Shown here: piece after piece, positions 1 to 8,349 of the stretch
How positions within the stretch are numbered: position 1 is the first letter of the stretch
How the letters are laid out: each line of letters starts with the position of its first letter
NCBI GenBank assembly: GCA_017521605.1
Contig: JAFXCD010000009.1
Location: forward strand, 62,001-126,000
Reading direction: 5' to 3'
DNA: 64,000 nucleotides
Source: Lachnospiraceae bacterium
GTDB lineage: Bacteria; Bacillota; Clostridia; Lachnospirales; Lachnospiraceae
Notes under the pieces: model-generated
What the model was told of the DNA's origin: nothing
The model's input: only the letters and a program-made list of their open reading frames with translations
The model's database searches: none
Made by a program: the position numbers and the translations under genes

Positions 1-200
1 TATCCTTCTTTGGCAAGGGCAATGGAATATCTGCCGGTACCGGCTCCTACCTCCAGAATCTTGGCTCTGTCGAGTACCAATCCATGAATATACTCCATGG
101 TAGTTCGAAACTCCAACTGTCCGTGTCGGCTTTTCTGCAGTCGCTGCTCTTCATCCACTTCCTCATAAAAAGACTTTACAATATTAACTCTCTCACTCAT
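1..200 (-). CDS. class I SAM-dependent methyltransferase, N-terminal part (runs off the window)
   Basis: This reads from an ATG at 200 off the left edge, giving about 66 residues. The segment contains methyltransferase motif I (ILEVGAGTGRYSIALAKEG), the loop that binds S-adenosylmethionine, preceded by a short helical region. The substrate cannot be told. It starts 13 bp after the stop of the upstream GNAT gene, so the two are likely co-transcribed. It is a close paralog of the methyltransferase at 57496-58281, which also follows a GNAT gene and shares the stretches TTMEYIH/TTMKYIH and the whole of motif I. Confidence 0.85.
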   Translation of the reverse strand, partial: MSERVNIVKSFYEEVDEEQRLQKSRHGQLEFRTTMEYIHGLVLDRAKILEVGAGTGRYSIALAKEG

Positions 201-213
201 ATTTGCACCTCTC

Positions 214-765
214 TTACATCTTTCTTACCATCAAATATTCATTCAAAAGTGTTCCGTCCTTTAAACGCAGGGCATCCTGTTTCACGCCGGTAATCCGAAA
301 GCCCATCTTCTCATACAGCGCTCTGGCTCTGGAATTGCCCTCTGCAAACTCCAGCTCCATCTGCAAAATATCTCCCCTCTCCTCAGCCAGACGGATCAAC
401 TCCTGAAACATCCTGGTACCGATGCCCTGATTCCAAAACTCGCTGATAAGGGCGATGGCTACACTGGCTCTATGCCTGGTTTTCAGATTGGTGCGAAAAC
501 TAATCGCACAATTTCCCACTACCCTGCCGTCTACGATACACATAATCATAGCCTCATTGGGAGATGCATTCCTTTGTTCAAAGAGCTTCTTCTCCCCCTC
601 CAAAGTGTATTTCTCACATTCCTCCGGATACCGCAGGATAAACTCAGTTTCACCTGCAGAAATTCTAAGATACTCCAAGGTACCCTCTGCGTCCTCTTCC
701 TTTGGACTGCGAAGCAAAGCCTTTCGACCGTCTTTTAAATCAAACCATATATCGTTGATTACCAT
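214..765 (-). CDS. GNAT family N-acetyltransferase
   Basis: A 183-residue GNAT protein expected to move an acetyl group from acetyl-CoA to an amine. The acetyl-CoA pyrophosphate-binding motif A is seen as FWNQGIGTRMFQELI near residue 115, followed by the family C-terminal segment ending in ARALYEKMGFRITGV. GGGAGG lies 8 bases before the ATG at 765. It resembles the GNAT at 7773-8282 (both have a WNQGIGT core). It lies 12 bp after the nucleosidase gene and just before the methyltransferase at the window edge. The substrate is unknown. Confidence 0.9.
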   Translation of the reverse strand: MVINDIWFDLKDGRKALLRSPKEEDAEGTLEYLRISAGETEFILRYPEECEKYTLEGEKKLFEQRNASPNEAMIMCIVDGRVVGNCAISFRTNLKTRHRASVAIALISEFWNQGIGTRMFQELIRLAEERGDILQMELEFAEGNSRARALYEKMGFRITGVKQDALRLKDGTLLNEYLMVRKM

Positions 766-777
766 AGCTCTTCCTCC

Positions 778-1470
778 CTATTTGTCCCGTATCTCTGCCA
801 ATAAAGCCACTGTAATATCCTTGGCAATTATAGACGCCTTTTCACAGTTTTTCTCAAAGTACTCTGAACCACTATGAGATGGCGTATCCGTAATGCTTCT
901 GATGGCAATAAAGGGGACTTTATTTACATAACAAACATGAGCAATGCTTCCGGTTTCCATATCCACCGTCAATGGGCCAAATTGTGCATTAATCTCATCC
1001 CTGCCTTCATCGGTAATAAAAGCTTCTCCGGTTACCATTCGTCCCCAAAGGATTTTATAATCCGTTTTCATATTTGCTACTGCTTTTTCGGACAGCTTCA
1101 ATAGCTCTTTATCTGCCTTGAAAAATACATTCTCCATCCAGGGATGAAACTCTGTTAATATCTCCTCGTGAACATCATGGTAAGCCACCTCCATAGATAT
1201 CACTGTATCAAAAATATCCAACTTAGAATCCATACCCCCTGCCGTACCTGCATTAATAATCATGTCTACTTGGTATGTATCAATTAATATCTGAGTAGCG
1301 ATAGCTGCATTTACTTTACATACTCCACAAAATAAAGTCACTACATTTACATTCTCTATCTTCCCCTCATAAATTCTAAGCATGGCTTTTTCAGATGTTT
1401 TACCATCTTTAATAATGGGTAAAAAGGGGGCCAGCTCTGTATCCCCTGCACAGATGATTCCTACTTTCAT
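778..1470 (-). CDS. 5'-methylthioadenosine/S-adenosylhomocysteine nucleosidase-like protein
   Basis: A 230-residue member of the PNP/UDP phosphorylase superfamily, closest in look to MTA/SAH nucleosidases that cleave the glycosidic bond of methylthioadenosine and S-adenosylhomocysteine. Visible signs are the N-terminus MKVGIICAGDTELAPF, the glycine-rich GTAGGMD loop, the VDMETGSIAHVCY segment with the substrate-binding Met-Glu pair, and the late RSITDTP motif with the catalytic Asp. The start at 1470 is chosen for the GGAGG 9 bases upstream; a longer frame to 1539 would overlap the upstream gene. SAH removal would suit a neighbourhood rich in methyltransferases, which is inference. Confidence 0.87.
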   Translation of the reverse strand: MKVGIICAGDTELAPFLPIIKDGKTSEKAMLRIYEGKIENVNVVTLFCGVCKVNAAIATQILIDTYQVDMIINAGTAGGMDSKLDIFDTVISMEVAYHDVHEEILTEFHPWMENVFFKADKELLKLSEKAVANMKTDYKILWGRMVTGEAFITDEGRDEINAQFGPLTVDMETGSIAHVCYVNKVPFIAIRSITDTPSHSGSEYFEKNCEKASIIAKDITVALLAEIRDK

Positions 1471-1495
1471 GATTTGCTTCCTCCAAATATTACAA

Positions 1496-2533
1496 CTATT
1501 CTGTCGCCTTCTCCAGTAGCGTAAAAGTCTTCTTATCACAATCTATCTCATAGGTTAATCCCAGCGGGAACACCCCGATAGGATAGGCATGTCCCACATT
1601 CACATTGTAAAGAATGGGCAAATCCGGTAAGCCGGCCTCAAATCCTACTATCTGTTTATACACCTTCTTATATTTCTCTACCTTGTCTTCTACTACCGGT
1701 TTTCCCACCACGATACCTTCCAGCACATGCAGGATACCCTGGGCATGGAGATTGCGTAAAAACCACTCTAATACCATCTCCGGCATATCCACTTCACTGG
1801 TTTCGATTAATAAAAGCTTACCCTTCCACTCCTCTAAGCCAGGCCACAAAGGCGTTCCCAGAAGCTCCACAAATACATCAATACATCCACCCAGCAGCTC
1901 TCCGGATACTTTCCCTCTACCCTGAAGGATTTCATAACCGGTATTGGGGTGACGGGGAGTAGACTCATTTATATTCTCCTCCATCCACCACACTTTTTCA
2001 TTTTCATAGCTACAGAAATCACTACACTTGATTTCCAGCTTCTCCTGCGGATAAAACAGTGTCTTCTCCATGGCCTCTTTGGTATATTCATTTATGGACA
2101 CATACTCTGCAATATTGTTCATGACAGACAGCCCGTAATAAGACACCAACCCCGCCTTATACATCATAAAGTGATTACTGGTGGTATCCGAAAAACCGGT
2201 GAAAATCTTGGGATTCTCCCGCAATACATCAAAATCAATATAAGGTAGCAGTCTGATTGTATCATCCCCACCAATAGCATTGAATACCGCCTTGATTTCC
2301 GGGTCTCTAAAGGCGTCCATTAAGTCCTGTGCCCTTGCTTCCGGATGCTCATACAGATAATCAATCCCCTTTAAGGCATTAGGCATGACAATCACTTCTA
2401 AGCTGTAATCCTCCTCCAAACGCTTCTTGGCAATCTCATACTTGTGGATAAACATACTCTCACCAAGCATCCCCCTGGATAGGGAAACGATGGCCACTTT
2501 ATCTCCTTTTTGCAGTCTTTTGGGTTTTATCAT
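1496..2533 (-). CDS. S66 family LD-carboxypeptidase / MccF-like serine peptidase
   Basis: 345 residues, usual for family S66, which includes LdcA (cleaves the terminal D-Ala of muropeptide tetrapeptides) and MccF (detoxifies microcin C). Visible motifs are AIGGDDTIRLL (oxyanion region), GFSDTTSNHF with the nucleophile Ser, LLIETSE with the expected Glu and NVGHAYPIG with the expected His. No signal peptide is seen, so it acts in the cytoplasm. In a locus of acetyltransferases a self-immunity or detoxification role like MccF is as plausible as wall recycling; the sequence alone does not decide. Confidence 0.9.
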   Translation of the reverse strand: MIKPKRLQKGDKVAIVSLSRGMLGESMFIHKYEIAKKRLEEDYSLEVIVMPNALKGIDYLYEHPEARAQDLMDAFRDPEIKAVFNAIGGDDTIRLLPYIDFDVLRENPKIFTGFSDTTSNHFMMYKAGLVSYYGLSVMNNIAEYVSINEYTKEAMEKTLFYPQEKLEIKCSDFCSYENEKVWWMEENINESTPRHPNTGYEILQGRGKVSGELLGGCIDVFVELLGTPLWPGLEEWKGKLLLIETSEVDMPEMVLEWFLRNLHAQGILHVLEGIVVGKPVVEDKVEKYKKVYKQIVGFEAGLPDLPILYNVNVGHAYPIGVFPLGLTYEIDCDKKTFTLLEKATE

Positions 2534-2581
2534 AATTCTACTCCAATCCTTTCCGCAATTTTTGTATTAACACCTTTCACA

Positions 2582-3358
2582 TCACTTTACAGCAACAAAC
2601 ATACCCGGATCTTTGGGCAATCTCAACACGCCATCTTCCATACAACTCAACAATTTATTTCTAACCTCATCCGTGGGCATTTTACAGGCATTCTTAAATG
2701 TAATACCCGAATAAATATACTCCATCAGATCATCTATATTAGTAACCTCTAAGGAATCCTTATATCTCTCTATTTCTATTTTCGAAAAATACGGCTTTAG
2801 CTTTTCTGTACCATTCTCCAACGAAAAGGTATTTACATAAACTAAATCTATTTCCAATATCCTTGTAATAGTTTCCATGATACCATTTCCGCCTGTGGTG
2901 CTGGCATAAAAATGACCACCCTTTTTTAAAACTCGGCTAACCTCAGCAAGTGCCTTATCTATGTTAGGTACATGATATAGCATGCAATTAGCAATCACTA
3001 TGTCAAAATAATCATCTTCAAACGGAATCTCCTGAATATCAATTACTTTATACTCTGCATTTGCCGCCTCACCAATATTTTTCTTAGCCTCTGCAAGCAT
3101 ACCCTCAGACAAGTCTGAAAATACAATATGGAAGCATTTGCTAATAGCATCTTTATGTTTTATCCACATGGATCCCGTGCCACATCCCAGCTCCAGAAGC
3201 TTCATTCCATTTTCAATTTTGTATATGGTAAAATACCAGTTCCCAATCCCCATCTTATTTGTAGAATACTTATCATGAATGGATATTCTGGTTTTTAAAT
3301 TATCGGATTTCTGATATTGTTCTTTTACACTAGAGGGTTCGTTCATTTTTAAGCTCAT
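2582..3358 (-). CDS. class I SAM-dependent methyltransferase (free-standing version of the MerR-fused type)
   Basis: 258 residues. Motif I is LLELGCGTGSMWIKHKD near residue 62, followed by VFSDLSEGMLAEAKKN and an IANCMLYHVP motif. It closely matches the methyltransferase half of the MerR fusion at 44893-46086 (shared ELGCGTG, DxSEGML and NxMLxHV stretches and the same NLxxRIxIH entry), but has no DNA-binding domain. GAGGAG lies 9 bases before the ATG at 3358. The substrate is unknown. Genes on both sides are on the same strand. Confidence 0.9.
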   Translation of the reverse strand: MSLKMNEPSSVKEQYQKSDNLKTRISIHDKYSTNKMGIGNWYFTIYKIENGMKLLELGCGTGSMWIKHKDAISKCFHIVFSDLSEGMLAEAKKNIGEAANAEYKVIDIQEIPFEDDYFDIVIANCMLYHVPNIDKALAEVSRVLKKGGHFYASTTGGNGIMETITRILEIDLVYVNTFSLENGTEKLKPYFSKIEIERYKDSLEVTNIDDLMEYIYSGITFKNACKMPTDEVRNKLLSCMEDGVLRLPKDPGMFVAVK

Positions 3359-3377
3359 TTTTGTTACTCCTCAAACT

Positions 3378-3836
3378 CTATAAAAACAATTGCCAGGTAC
3401 CATCCTCAAACTTTGGATTCACATATTCACTTAATCTCAAAATTTCTTTTCCGGCATCCAACACCGCTTTTACAAGCTCTCGAGAGGTTTCTACCACCTG
3501 CTCGGAAGTAAGTGCCTCCTCTATGGGCATAAATACCGCTTCCTCATTCTCGCAATTGTCGGAAGCCGGCTCCCCTTCTATATAGGTCGCCAAAAAGATG
3601 CACCAAACTTCTTGCGTCGTAAATCTTACTGCTGCCAGGCTACCAGCCTTTACTTTCACGCCGGTCTCTTCCAACACTTCCCTCTCTGCAGTCATTTGTG
3701 GCATTTCGCCCTCTTCACTAAAGCCTCCGGGAATTAAATACTTCCCCTTTGCTGCCCCATAGGTATGCTTCACCAATAACACTTTATCATCTTTTATCAC
3801 AATACAGCTTGCTGAAAGCTTTCTGCTATTCCCCAT
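3378..3836 (-). CDS. NUDIX hydrolase
   Basis: 152 residues with a clear NUDIX box starting at GGFSEEGE and ending REVLEETGV (pattern GX5EX7REUXEEXGU). NUDIX enzymes hydrolyse nucleoside diphosphates linked to another group. A residual N-terminal strand (SASCIVIKDDKVLLVKH) is typical. The substrate is unresolved. It sits 19 bp upstream of the methyltransferase at 2582-3358 on the same transcript. Confidence 0.92.
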   Translation of the reverse strand: MGNSRKLSASCIVIKDDKVLLVKHTYGAAKGKYLIPGGFSEEGEMPQMTAEREVLEETGVKVKAGSLAAVRFTTQEVWCIFLATYIEGEPASDNCENEEAVFMPIEEALTSEQVVETSRELVKAVLDAGKEILRLSEYVNPKFEDGTWQLFL

Positions 3837-3868
3837 ATGTATCTGCCTTCCCTGCTACCTCATCACCA

Positions 3869-4309
3869 TTACTTTCTCATCTGATAATGGTAAGGAGTCT
3901 CACCACACTGCTGAAACCCTAGTCTTTCATATAGCCTGCCTACCGGATTTTGCTTGAAATATTGTAGGCGTATTTCTCTGTCTGCATACTTTTCTAATAC
4001 ATCCTGCAAAATTACCGTTCCAATCCCTCTATTCTGATACTCCGGCAAAATACAGATGTTACCAATTTCGTATGTGCCTTCTGTTTCACAGTCATTATAA
4101 AAGCCAATGTCTGTCCCTTGGAAGGTTATAATATAGGCTCCTTCCTTGTATGTTTCAATAAATTGCTTGAAAAATTCCTGTTGCTGTTCTTCATCCCAGC
4201 CACCAAAATTCATTTCTACATACTTTTTATAAGCCTCTTTTTTTACCTGATAAATAAAGTCGTAATCCTGCTCTGTGATGGCTCTTAGTCCATATTTCTG
4301 ATTATTCAT
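3869..4309 (-). CDS. GNAT family N-acetyltransferase
   Basis: 146 residues, a single GNAT domain. Motif A is ICILPEYQNRGIGTVIL around residues 85-100, and the C-terminal substrate strand is FKQNPVGRLYERLGFQQ. These are the acetyl-CoA-binding features of the family; the acceptor is unknown. The ATG at 4309 has GGAGG about 13 bases upstream, a slightly long spacing. Confidence 0.9.
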   Translation of the reverse strand: MNNQKYGLRAITEQDYDFIYQVKKEAYKKYVEMNFGGWDEEQQQEFFKQFIETYKEGAYIITFQGTDIGFYNDCETEGTYEIGNICILPEYQNRGIGTVILQDVLEKYADREIRLQYFKQNPVGRLYERLGFQQCGETPYHYQMRK

Positions 4310-4372
4310 GACGAAATGTGAACCTCCTATTTCTCTCCCTTTTAAAACCTATAACCACATACTCCTTCAAAA

Positions 4373-5122
4373 CTACACTCTCAGTGCCACTTCAAAGCCA
4401 ATATACAACTTCCCAAAATCATGGTTGGCATTATGGAGTCCTTCCACCTCATAGCCGCTTGCTTCCAGTACATCTCCTGCTTCCAGAAAATCATACAATT
4501 CCAAACCATAAAAGTCACACACAGCCTGTACGCCTGCCAGTTCCATTTCTACAGAGATACATCCCTCTTCCTTTCTCTTGGCTACTAGACCCTTGGTTTC
4601 CCGCAACATGGAGTCGGTGGTCCAGTTTCTTCCCAATACATGGGGAACACCCATTTCCTCAAAAATAGACGCCAGCTTATGACAGTTCTTGATTTCTATA
4701 TAATCCGCCGGCTCAGCATAGTAGTAAGAGGCTCCTTCCCCACGATAGCTTTCTGTGGGAACAATATACTTGCCGTGTGTCTGCTCTCTGTCCAGACTTC
4801 CGCAGGAACCAAACATGATAAACTTAGCAGCGCCAATTGCCCAGCTGGCCTCATAACACAGGCTGGATGCAACAGCGGAACCAATTCCCGTCAAATAGAA
4901 AGCCACATCCTTCCCCTTATAATTTATTTTGTAAATAGGAATCTTTCCGTTACAAACGCCCAGTTCTCCTATTTTCTCACATTTAAAGGTATTCAATAAA
5001 TGCTCTTGAATTTCCCACGAATAGAGAATCAGACATACATCAACCAAATGTTTCTTCTCTCCATAAAAATCGCTCACGTTGATAATGGGTTCTGTTTCTA
5101 TATCAAAACAATCTGTAATCAT
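4373..5122 (-). CDS. nucleoside phosphorylase (PNP/UDP family, uridine phosphorylase-like)
   Basis: 249 residues. Family signs are GIGSAVASSLCYEASWAIG, the phosphate-loop-like FIMFGSCGSL and CISVEMELAGVQAVCDFYG with the ribose-binding Met-Glu. Such enzymes cleave nucleosides to a base plus ribose-1-phosphate. The N-terminal 60 residues are unlike those of classical Udp or DeoD, so the base preference is unclear. It follows the MerR-methyltransferase gene by 14 bp. A strong GGGAGGAAGGA lies before the ATG. Confidence 0.85.
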   Translation of the reverse strand: MITDCFDIETEPIINVSDFYGEKKHLVDVCLILYSWEIQEHLLNTFKCEKIGELGVCNGKIPIYKINYKGKDVAFYLTGIGSAVASSLCYEASWAIGAAKFIMFGSCGSLDREQTHGKYIVPTESYRGEGASYYYAEPADYIEIKNCHKLASIFEEMGVPHVLGRNWTTDSMLRETKGLVAKRKEEGCISVEMELAGVQAVCDFYGLELYDFLEAGDVLEASGYEVEGLHNANHDFGKLYIGFEVALRV

Positions 5123-5136
5123 ACTTTCCTTCCTCC

Positions 5137-6315
5137 CTACTTAAAACAATGCTGGAAATCACTACTGGTGGGTACTACTATAGCTCCCTGGGCTTCTATT
5201 TCCTTCACAAAATATTCCTTAATCACTTTTTCCTTGTCCGTCAGGTACTTCTTGTTCTCCGGATATCTTGCCAGCAGGCGGGCAAACAATTCATCAGCAT
5301 CCTCATAGCGCATCCCATTGTCAATGATGGTATTTTCCACCTTAGTAAAATACTTCTCGAGTATTGTCAGGAAGCCCTCCAACCTTTTCCGTGATTTAGC
5401 CTCGCTCTCTTTCATAAAGTCTGTCTTTAACTGTAGCTTCGTGAAAGTCTCCTGCCAAAAGGCATGCTCTCTACTTGCACCGGACACATTAACGGAAAAC
5501 ATACCTCCCGGTGCCAAAGCATCTCCCACTCGTGCCAAAAACAGCTCGCAATCCTTCAAAAATCCGGTTAAATAGTGAGCCACGACAAAATCGTAAGGCT
5601 CCCGCTTTTCGATAGACTCCCAAGTCTCCTGCTCTTCCACATCTTCAAAATACAAATCTATAAACGTTCCCTCTGCCAGAGTATCCTTGTTTTCCGTCAA
5701 ATATTTCTCAAAATCATCCGCCCAGCTACCGTGTAAATCATAGCAGTCTATATGCACATTCTCCGGTATGGTTTTCCAGTTATTTCTCCAAAGCTTGGCA
5801 TAACCACAACCCAAATCCAGGACCCTTGCATCTGCTCTCAGGTCCAGATTCTTGTAAATCATCACATACCAATCCTCCGGGGATGCGTGATGCTTCAGGG
5901 CATTGTAATGGTATTTATCCGCCTCCTGGTCAATCTGCATCATCTTCACAATATCCGCTACACTATCCCAATCCGGCTCACTCTCTCGCACCAATACACT
6001 ATTGATGCTGGCGATGGCCTTCTCGATTTCATACCGCTTACCTATAAGGATATTCAATTGGCGGTTCAAGGTCTCGGTAATATCCACCTCGCTGTCCTCT
6101 GACAGATTCTGATGAATCTCCTCCAGGGAAAAGCCAATCTGCTTAAGGGCAATGATTTTCTCCAGAACGGACAGCGCTTCCTTGTCATACAATCTATAAT
6201 TTCCTTCCGTATAATCCGTGGGCTTTAGCAGCCCCTTCTCATCATATAAACGTATGGCTTTCTGAGAAACCCCTGTTTTCTTGGCGATTTCGCCGGATGT
6301 CATCTTCTTGTCCAT
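5137..6315 (-). CDS. MerR-type DNA-binding domain fused to a SAM-dependent methyltransferase
   Basis: 392 residues. Residues 1 to about 75 are a MerR winged helix-turn-helix (SGEIAKKTGVSQKAIRLYDE, then LLKP and YRLYDKEAL), followed by the usual dimerisation helix to about 120. From about 130 a class I methyltransferase follows, with motif I at VLDLGCGYAKLWRNNW. In ordinary MerR proteins the C-terminus is a small effector-binding domain; here it is an enzyme fold that binds SAM. The start has GGAGGAG 5 bases upstream. Its upstream region has GC-rich dyads (6364-6387). A paralog with the same architecture is at 44893-46086. Confidence 0.9.
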   Translation of the reverse strand: MDKKMTSGEIAKKTGVSQKAIRLYDEKGLLKPTDYTEGNYRLYDKEALSVLEKIIALKQIGFSLEEIHQNLSEDSEVDITETLNRQLNILIGKRYEIEKAIASINSVLVRESEPDWDSVADIVKMMQIDQEADKYHYNALKHHASPEDWYVMIYKNLDLRADARVLDLGCGYAKLWRNNWKTIPENVHIDCYDLHGSWADDFEKYLTENKDTLAEGTFIDLYFEDVEEQETWESIEKREPYDFVVAHYLTGFLKDCELFLARVGDALAPGGMFSVNVSGASREHAFWQETFTKLQLKTDFMKESEAKSRKRLEGFLTILEKYFTKVENTIIDNGMRYEDADELFARLLARYPENKKYLTDKEKVIKEYFVKEIEAQGAIVVPTSSDFQHCFK

Positions 6316-6355
6316 GGTACTCCTCCGTTAGATTAAGTGAGTCTATTGCACCTTT

Positions 6356-6395
6356 ATTATGTACACCCTAAGGGGTGCCCCAAGGGGAGAGTCAA
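6356..6395 (-). promoter_or_regulatory. candidate MerR-type promoter/operator of the MerR-methyltransferase gene
   Basis: On the minus strand a TTGACT box (6390-6395) is followed by two adjacent dyads: CCCC-AA-GGGG at 6378-6387 and CACCC-TAAG-GGGTG at 6364-6377. A 19-bp spacer from TTGACT leads to a weak TAGGGT, while a better CATAAT lies at 6356-6361. MerR regulators typically bind dyads inside long spacers, so autoregulation is likely, but which boxes are used is not clear. Confidence 0.45.
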
Positions 6396-6410
6396 GGGGA
6401 AATGTGAACT

Positions 6411-7076
6411 TTATTTGAAATATTCCGTATCAAACACTTCCAGCAAATTCTGAACGGCAGTAACTCCCTCCGGTACCGGCTTTCCGCTTCGATTAATCCA
6501 TATTGCATTGATTCCCACAGAGGATGCTCCCCTAATATCACTGCTTAAAGAATCCCCAATATGTACCACTTCATCAGCCGATAAGCCTGCGCTCTTTAAT
6601 GCCAGTTCAAACAATTCTTTCCTGGGTTTATAAGATTTTGCATCCTCACTGGTAAATACATCTTTAGGACTTAAGCCATGATAATCAATTGCAGCTAAAA
6701 TATCTGCTCTGTCAATATTGGACACAATATAAACAGGTACCGGACACTCCCTGAAAAACTGCTTTGATTCTTCAAAAATCGGTGGCTTTACCCAATATTC
6801 AAACATTTCATTACTAAGCTTGATACCATCTTCGGATGAGTCGAAATGCTCGATAGTATCTATTAATGACTGGGTTTCCAGTTCCCGTTGGGTCTGAAAA
6901 TTCTCTCTATAAGAATTTTCAAATAAGGTTTTAAATACGTTCCACCAATAAGAGTCCACCTGGGATGGACTTTCTGCCTTGCCGGTTTCAAAAATCCGGT
7001 TACTAATCTTAGCGACATTCTCTCCATCCTCAAATACTACTGTTCCATAAAAATCAATAAAAATAGCTTTAACCAT
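6411..7076 (-). CDS. HAD superfamily hydrolase
   Basis: 221 residues. HAD motif I is IFIDFYGTVV (first Asp nucleophile; DFYGT in place of DxDGT), motif II is VYIVSNID, and motif III/IV is KPRKELFELAL with HIGDSLSSDIRGA, matching a phosphoglycolate-phosphatase/pyrophosphatase-like class with an alpha-helical cap. The start at 7076 follows GGAAGGAG; the longer frame to 7169 runs into the upstream gene. The substrate is probably a small phosphate ester. Confidence 0.88.
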   Translation of the reverse strand: MVKAIFIDFYGTVVFEDGENVAKISNRIFETGKAESPSQVDSYWWNVFKTLFENSYRENFQTQRELETQSLIDTIEHFDSSEDGIKLSNEMFEYWVKPPIFEESKQFFRECPVPVYIVSNIDRADILAAIDYHGLSPKDVFTSEDAKSYKPRKELFELALKSAGLSADEVVHIGDSLSSDIRGASSVGINAIWINRSGKPVPEGVTAVQNLLEVFDTEYFK

Positions 7077-7129
7077 TACATTCTCCTTCCATATCTGCGA
7101 ATTACTGCTCCTTCTTGGTTTTCCCTGTT

Positions 7130-7747
7130 TTATGAATGATAGTTCAGCTCCGTTGGTAAATCCTCCCAAAGCTTCGGTCTTGTTTTATACTTCCTCAATC
7201 TTTCTAATACCTTTGTGTCCGGATGGGGATAAATGGTAAGGTCATCTTCCTCCCCCATATCAGGACGAACAGGAAAAGCCAAATATTCTTCCTCTAAGGA
7301 GAACTGGGCATTGACGCCTTCTTTGTTTCCTCTTGCATCCAGGCGTATCCATTTTTGCTGTTCATTGACATACACCGCGTTAAGGCCATGATATATCAAT
7401 ATCGGTGCGGTTTCGTCATCCAGAATCAGCTTCTGATAACAAAAGCCCGCCAGAATAGATTTACAACGAAGTAGCGCTGCTAACAAATGTGATTTTGCAA
7501 AACAAATACCATGCCTTGCACTTAATACTTCTGATGCCGAACAAGTCAGTTGCTCTGCATTTATATCCGCTGAATGCGAAATATCATCTCTTACAAATTC
7601 ATACACTCTTTTTATGTAGTCGGTTTCGTTATCAGCCTCTTGCCAAAATGCATCTGCAAGCTGAGTAATAGCTACATTTTTGTAATCAACTACATCATCC
7701 TCTTGTAAATATTCATCCAGGTTATTTGTAAATAGCTTTGTGCTCAA
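7130..7747 (-). CDS. transglutaminase-like domain protein
   Basis: 205 residues. The papain-like catalytic triad is visible: Cys in RHGICFAKSHLLAALLR, His in IYHGLNAVYV and Asp in IRLDARGNKEG. Bacterial members usually act as cysteine proteases or amidases. There is no signal peptide, so it is cytoplasmic. Initiation is at a TTG at 7747 with GGGGAGGA 8 bases upstream. It lies 53 bp upstream of the HAD gene and 25 bp downstream of a GNAT gene. Confidence 0.85.
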   Translation of the reverse strand: MSTKLFTNNLDEYLQEDDVVDYKNVAITQLADAFWQEADNETDYIKRVYEFVRDDISHSADINAEQLTCSASEVLSARHGICFAKSHLLAALLRCKSILAGFCYQKLILDDETAPILIYHGLNAVYVNEQQKWIRLDARGNKEGVNAQFSLEEEYLAFPVRPDMGEEDDLTIYPHPDTKVLERLRKYKTRPKLWEDLPTELNYHS

Positions 7748-7772
7748 AATAGTTCCTCCCCAAACATTTTTC

Positions 7773-8282
7773 CTATAATATTTTCTGCATTACTACAGCA
7801 TCTTTAAACATCCCATTTACATAAAAATAATTTTTATATATTCCTATATCAACAAATCCCATTTTATGGTACAAATTAATGCCTCTTACATTATCAGAGA
7901 TTACTTCCAGTTCTATAATGCTAATCTTCATCTTCTTTGCTTGCTCCACAATTCTTTTTAACATTTCTGTTCCTATTCCCTGATTCCAGTACTCCTTTCT
8001 TACTGAAATCGAGAATTTAGCCCTATGACGAATTCTTGCTTTATAATATCCCTCTAATTCTGCTCTCGCAATAATCTGTTCGTTTTTAAGAGCTATCAAA
8101 ACAATACTATTCTCCGATTCTTTACTCATAGCTAATTTTCGTTTTACGCCTTCAATTGGAACAATAAATTCATTTTCTCCATGTAACAAATTATCAGATT
8201 CTCCACCTACTTGATTCAGATATAAAATCATTTTCTCTGCATCATCTGAAACAGCCTCTCTAATTATATATGTATTATTCAT
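7773..8282 (-). CDS. GNAT family N-acetyltransferase
   Basis: 169 residues. Motif A is EYWNQGIGTEMLKRIVEQA and the C-terminal part has VISDNVRGINLYHKMGF. It is a paralog of the GNAT at 214-765 (same WNQGIGT core, same upstream RHRA.F/RHRASV segment and overall length). GGAGG lies 10 bases before the ATG. The acceptor is unknown. Confidence 0.9.
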   Translation of the reverse strand: MNNTYIIREAVSDDAEKMILYLNQVGGESDNLLHGENEFIVPIEGVKRKLAMSKESENSIVLIALKNEQIIARAELEGYYKARIRHRAKFSISVRKEYWNQGIGTEMLKRIVEQAKKMKISIIELEVISDNVRGINLYHKMGFVDIGIYKNYFYVNGMFKDAVVMQKIL

Positions 8283-8349
8283 TTAATCCCTTAACCTCCA
8301 CAACTTCTTATTTATGAAACTCATTTGCCCCATACAATTCTGGATTTCT

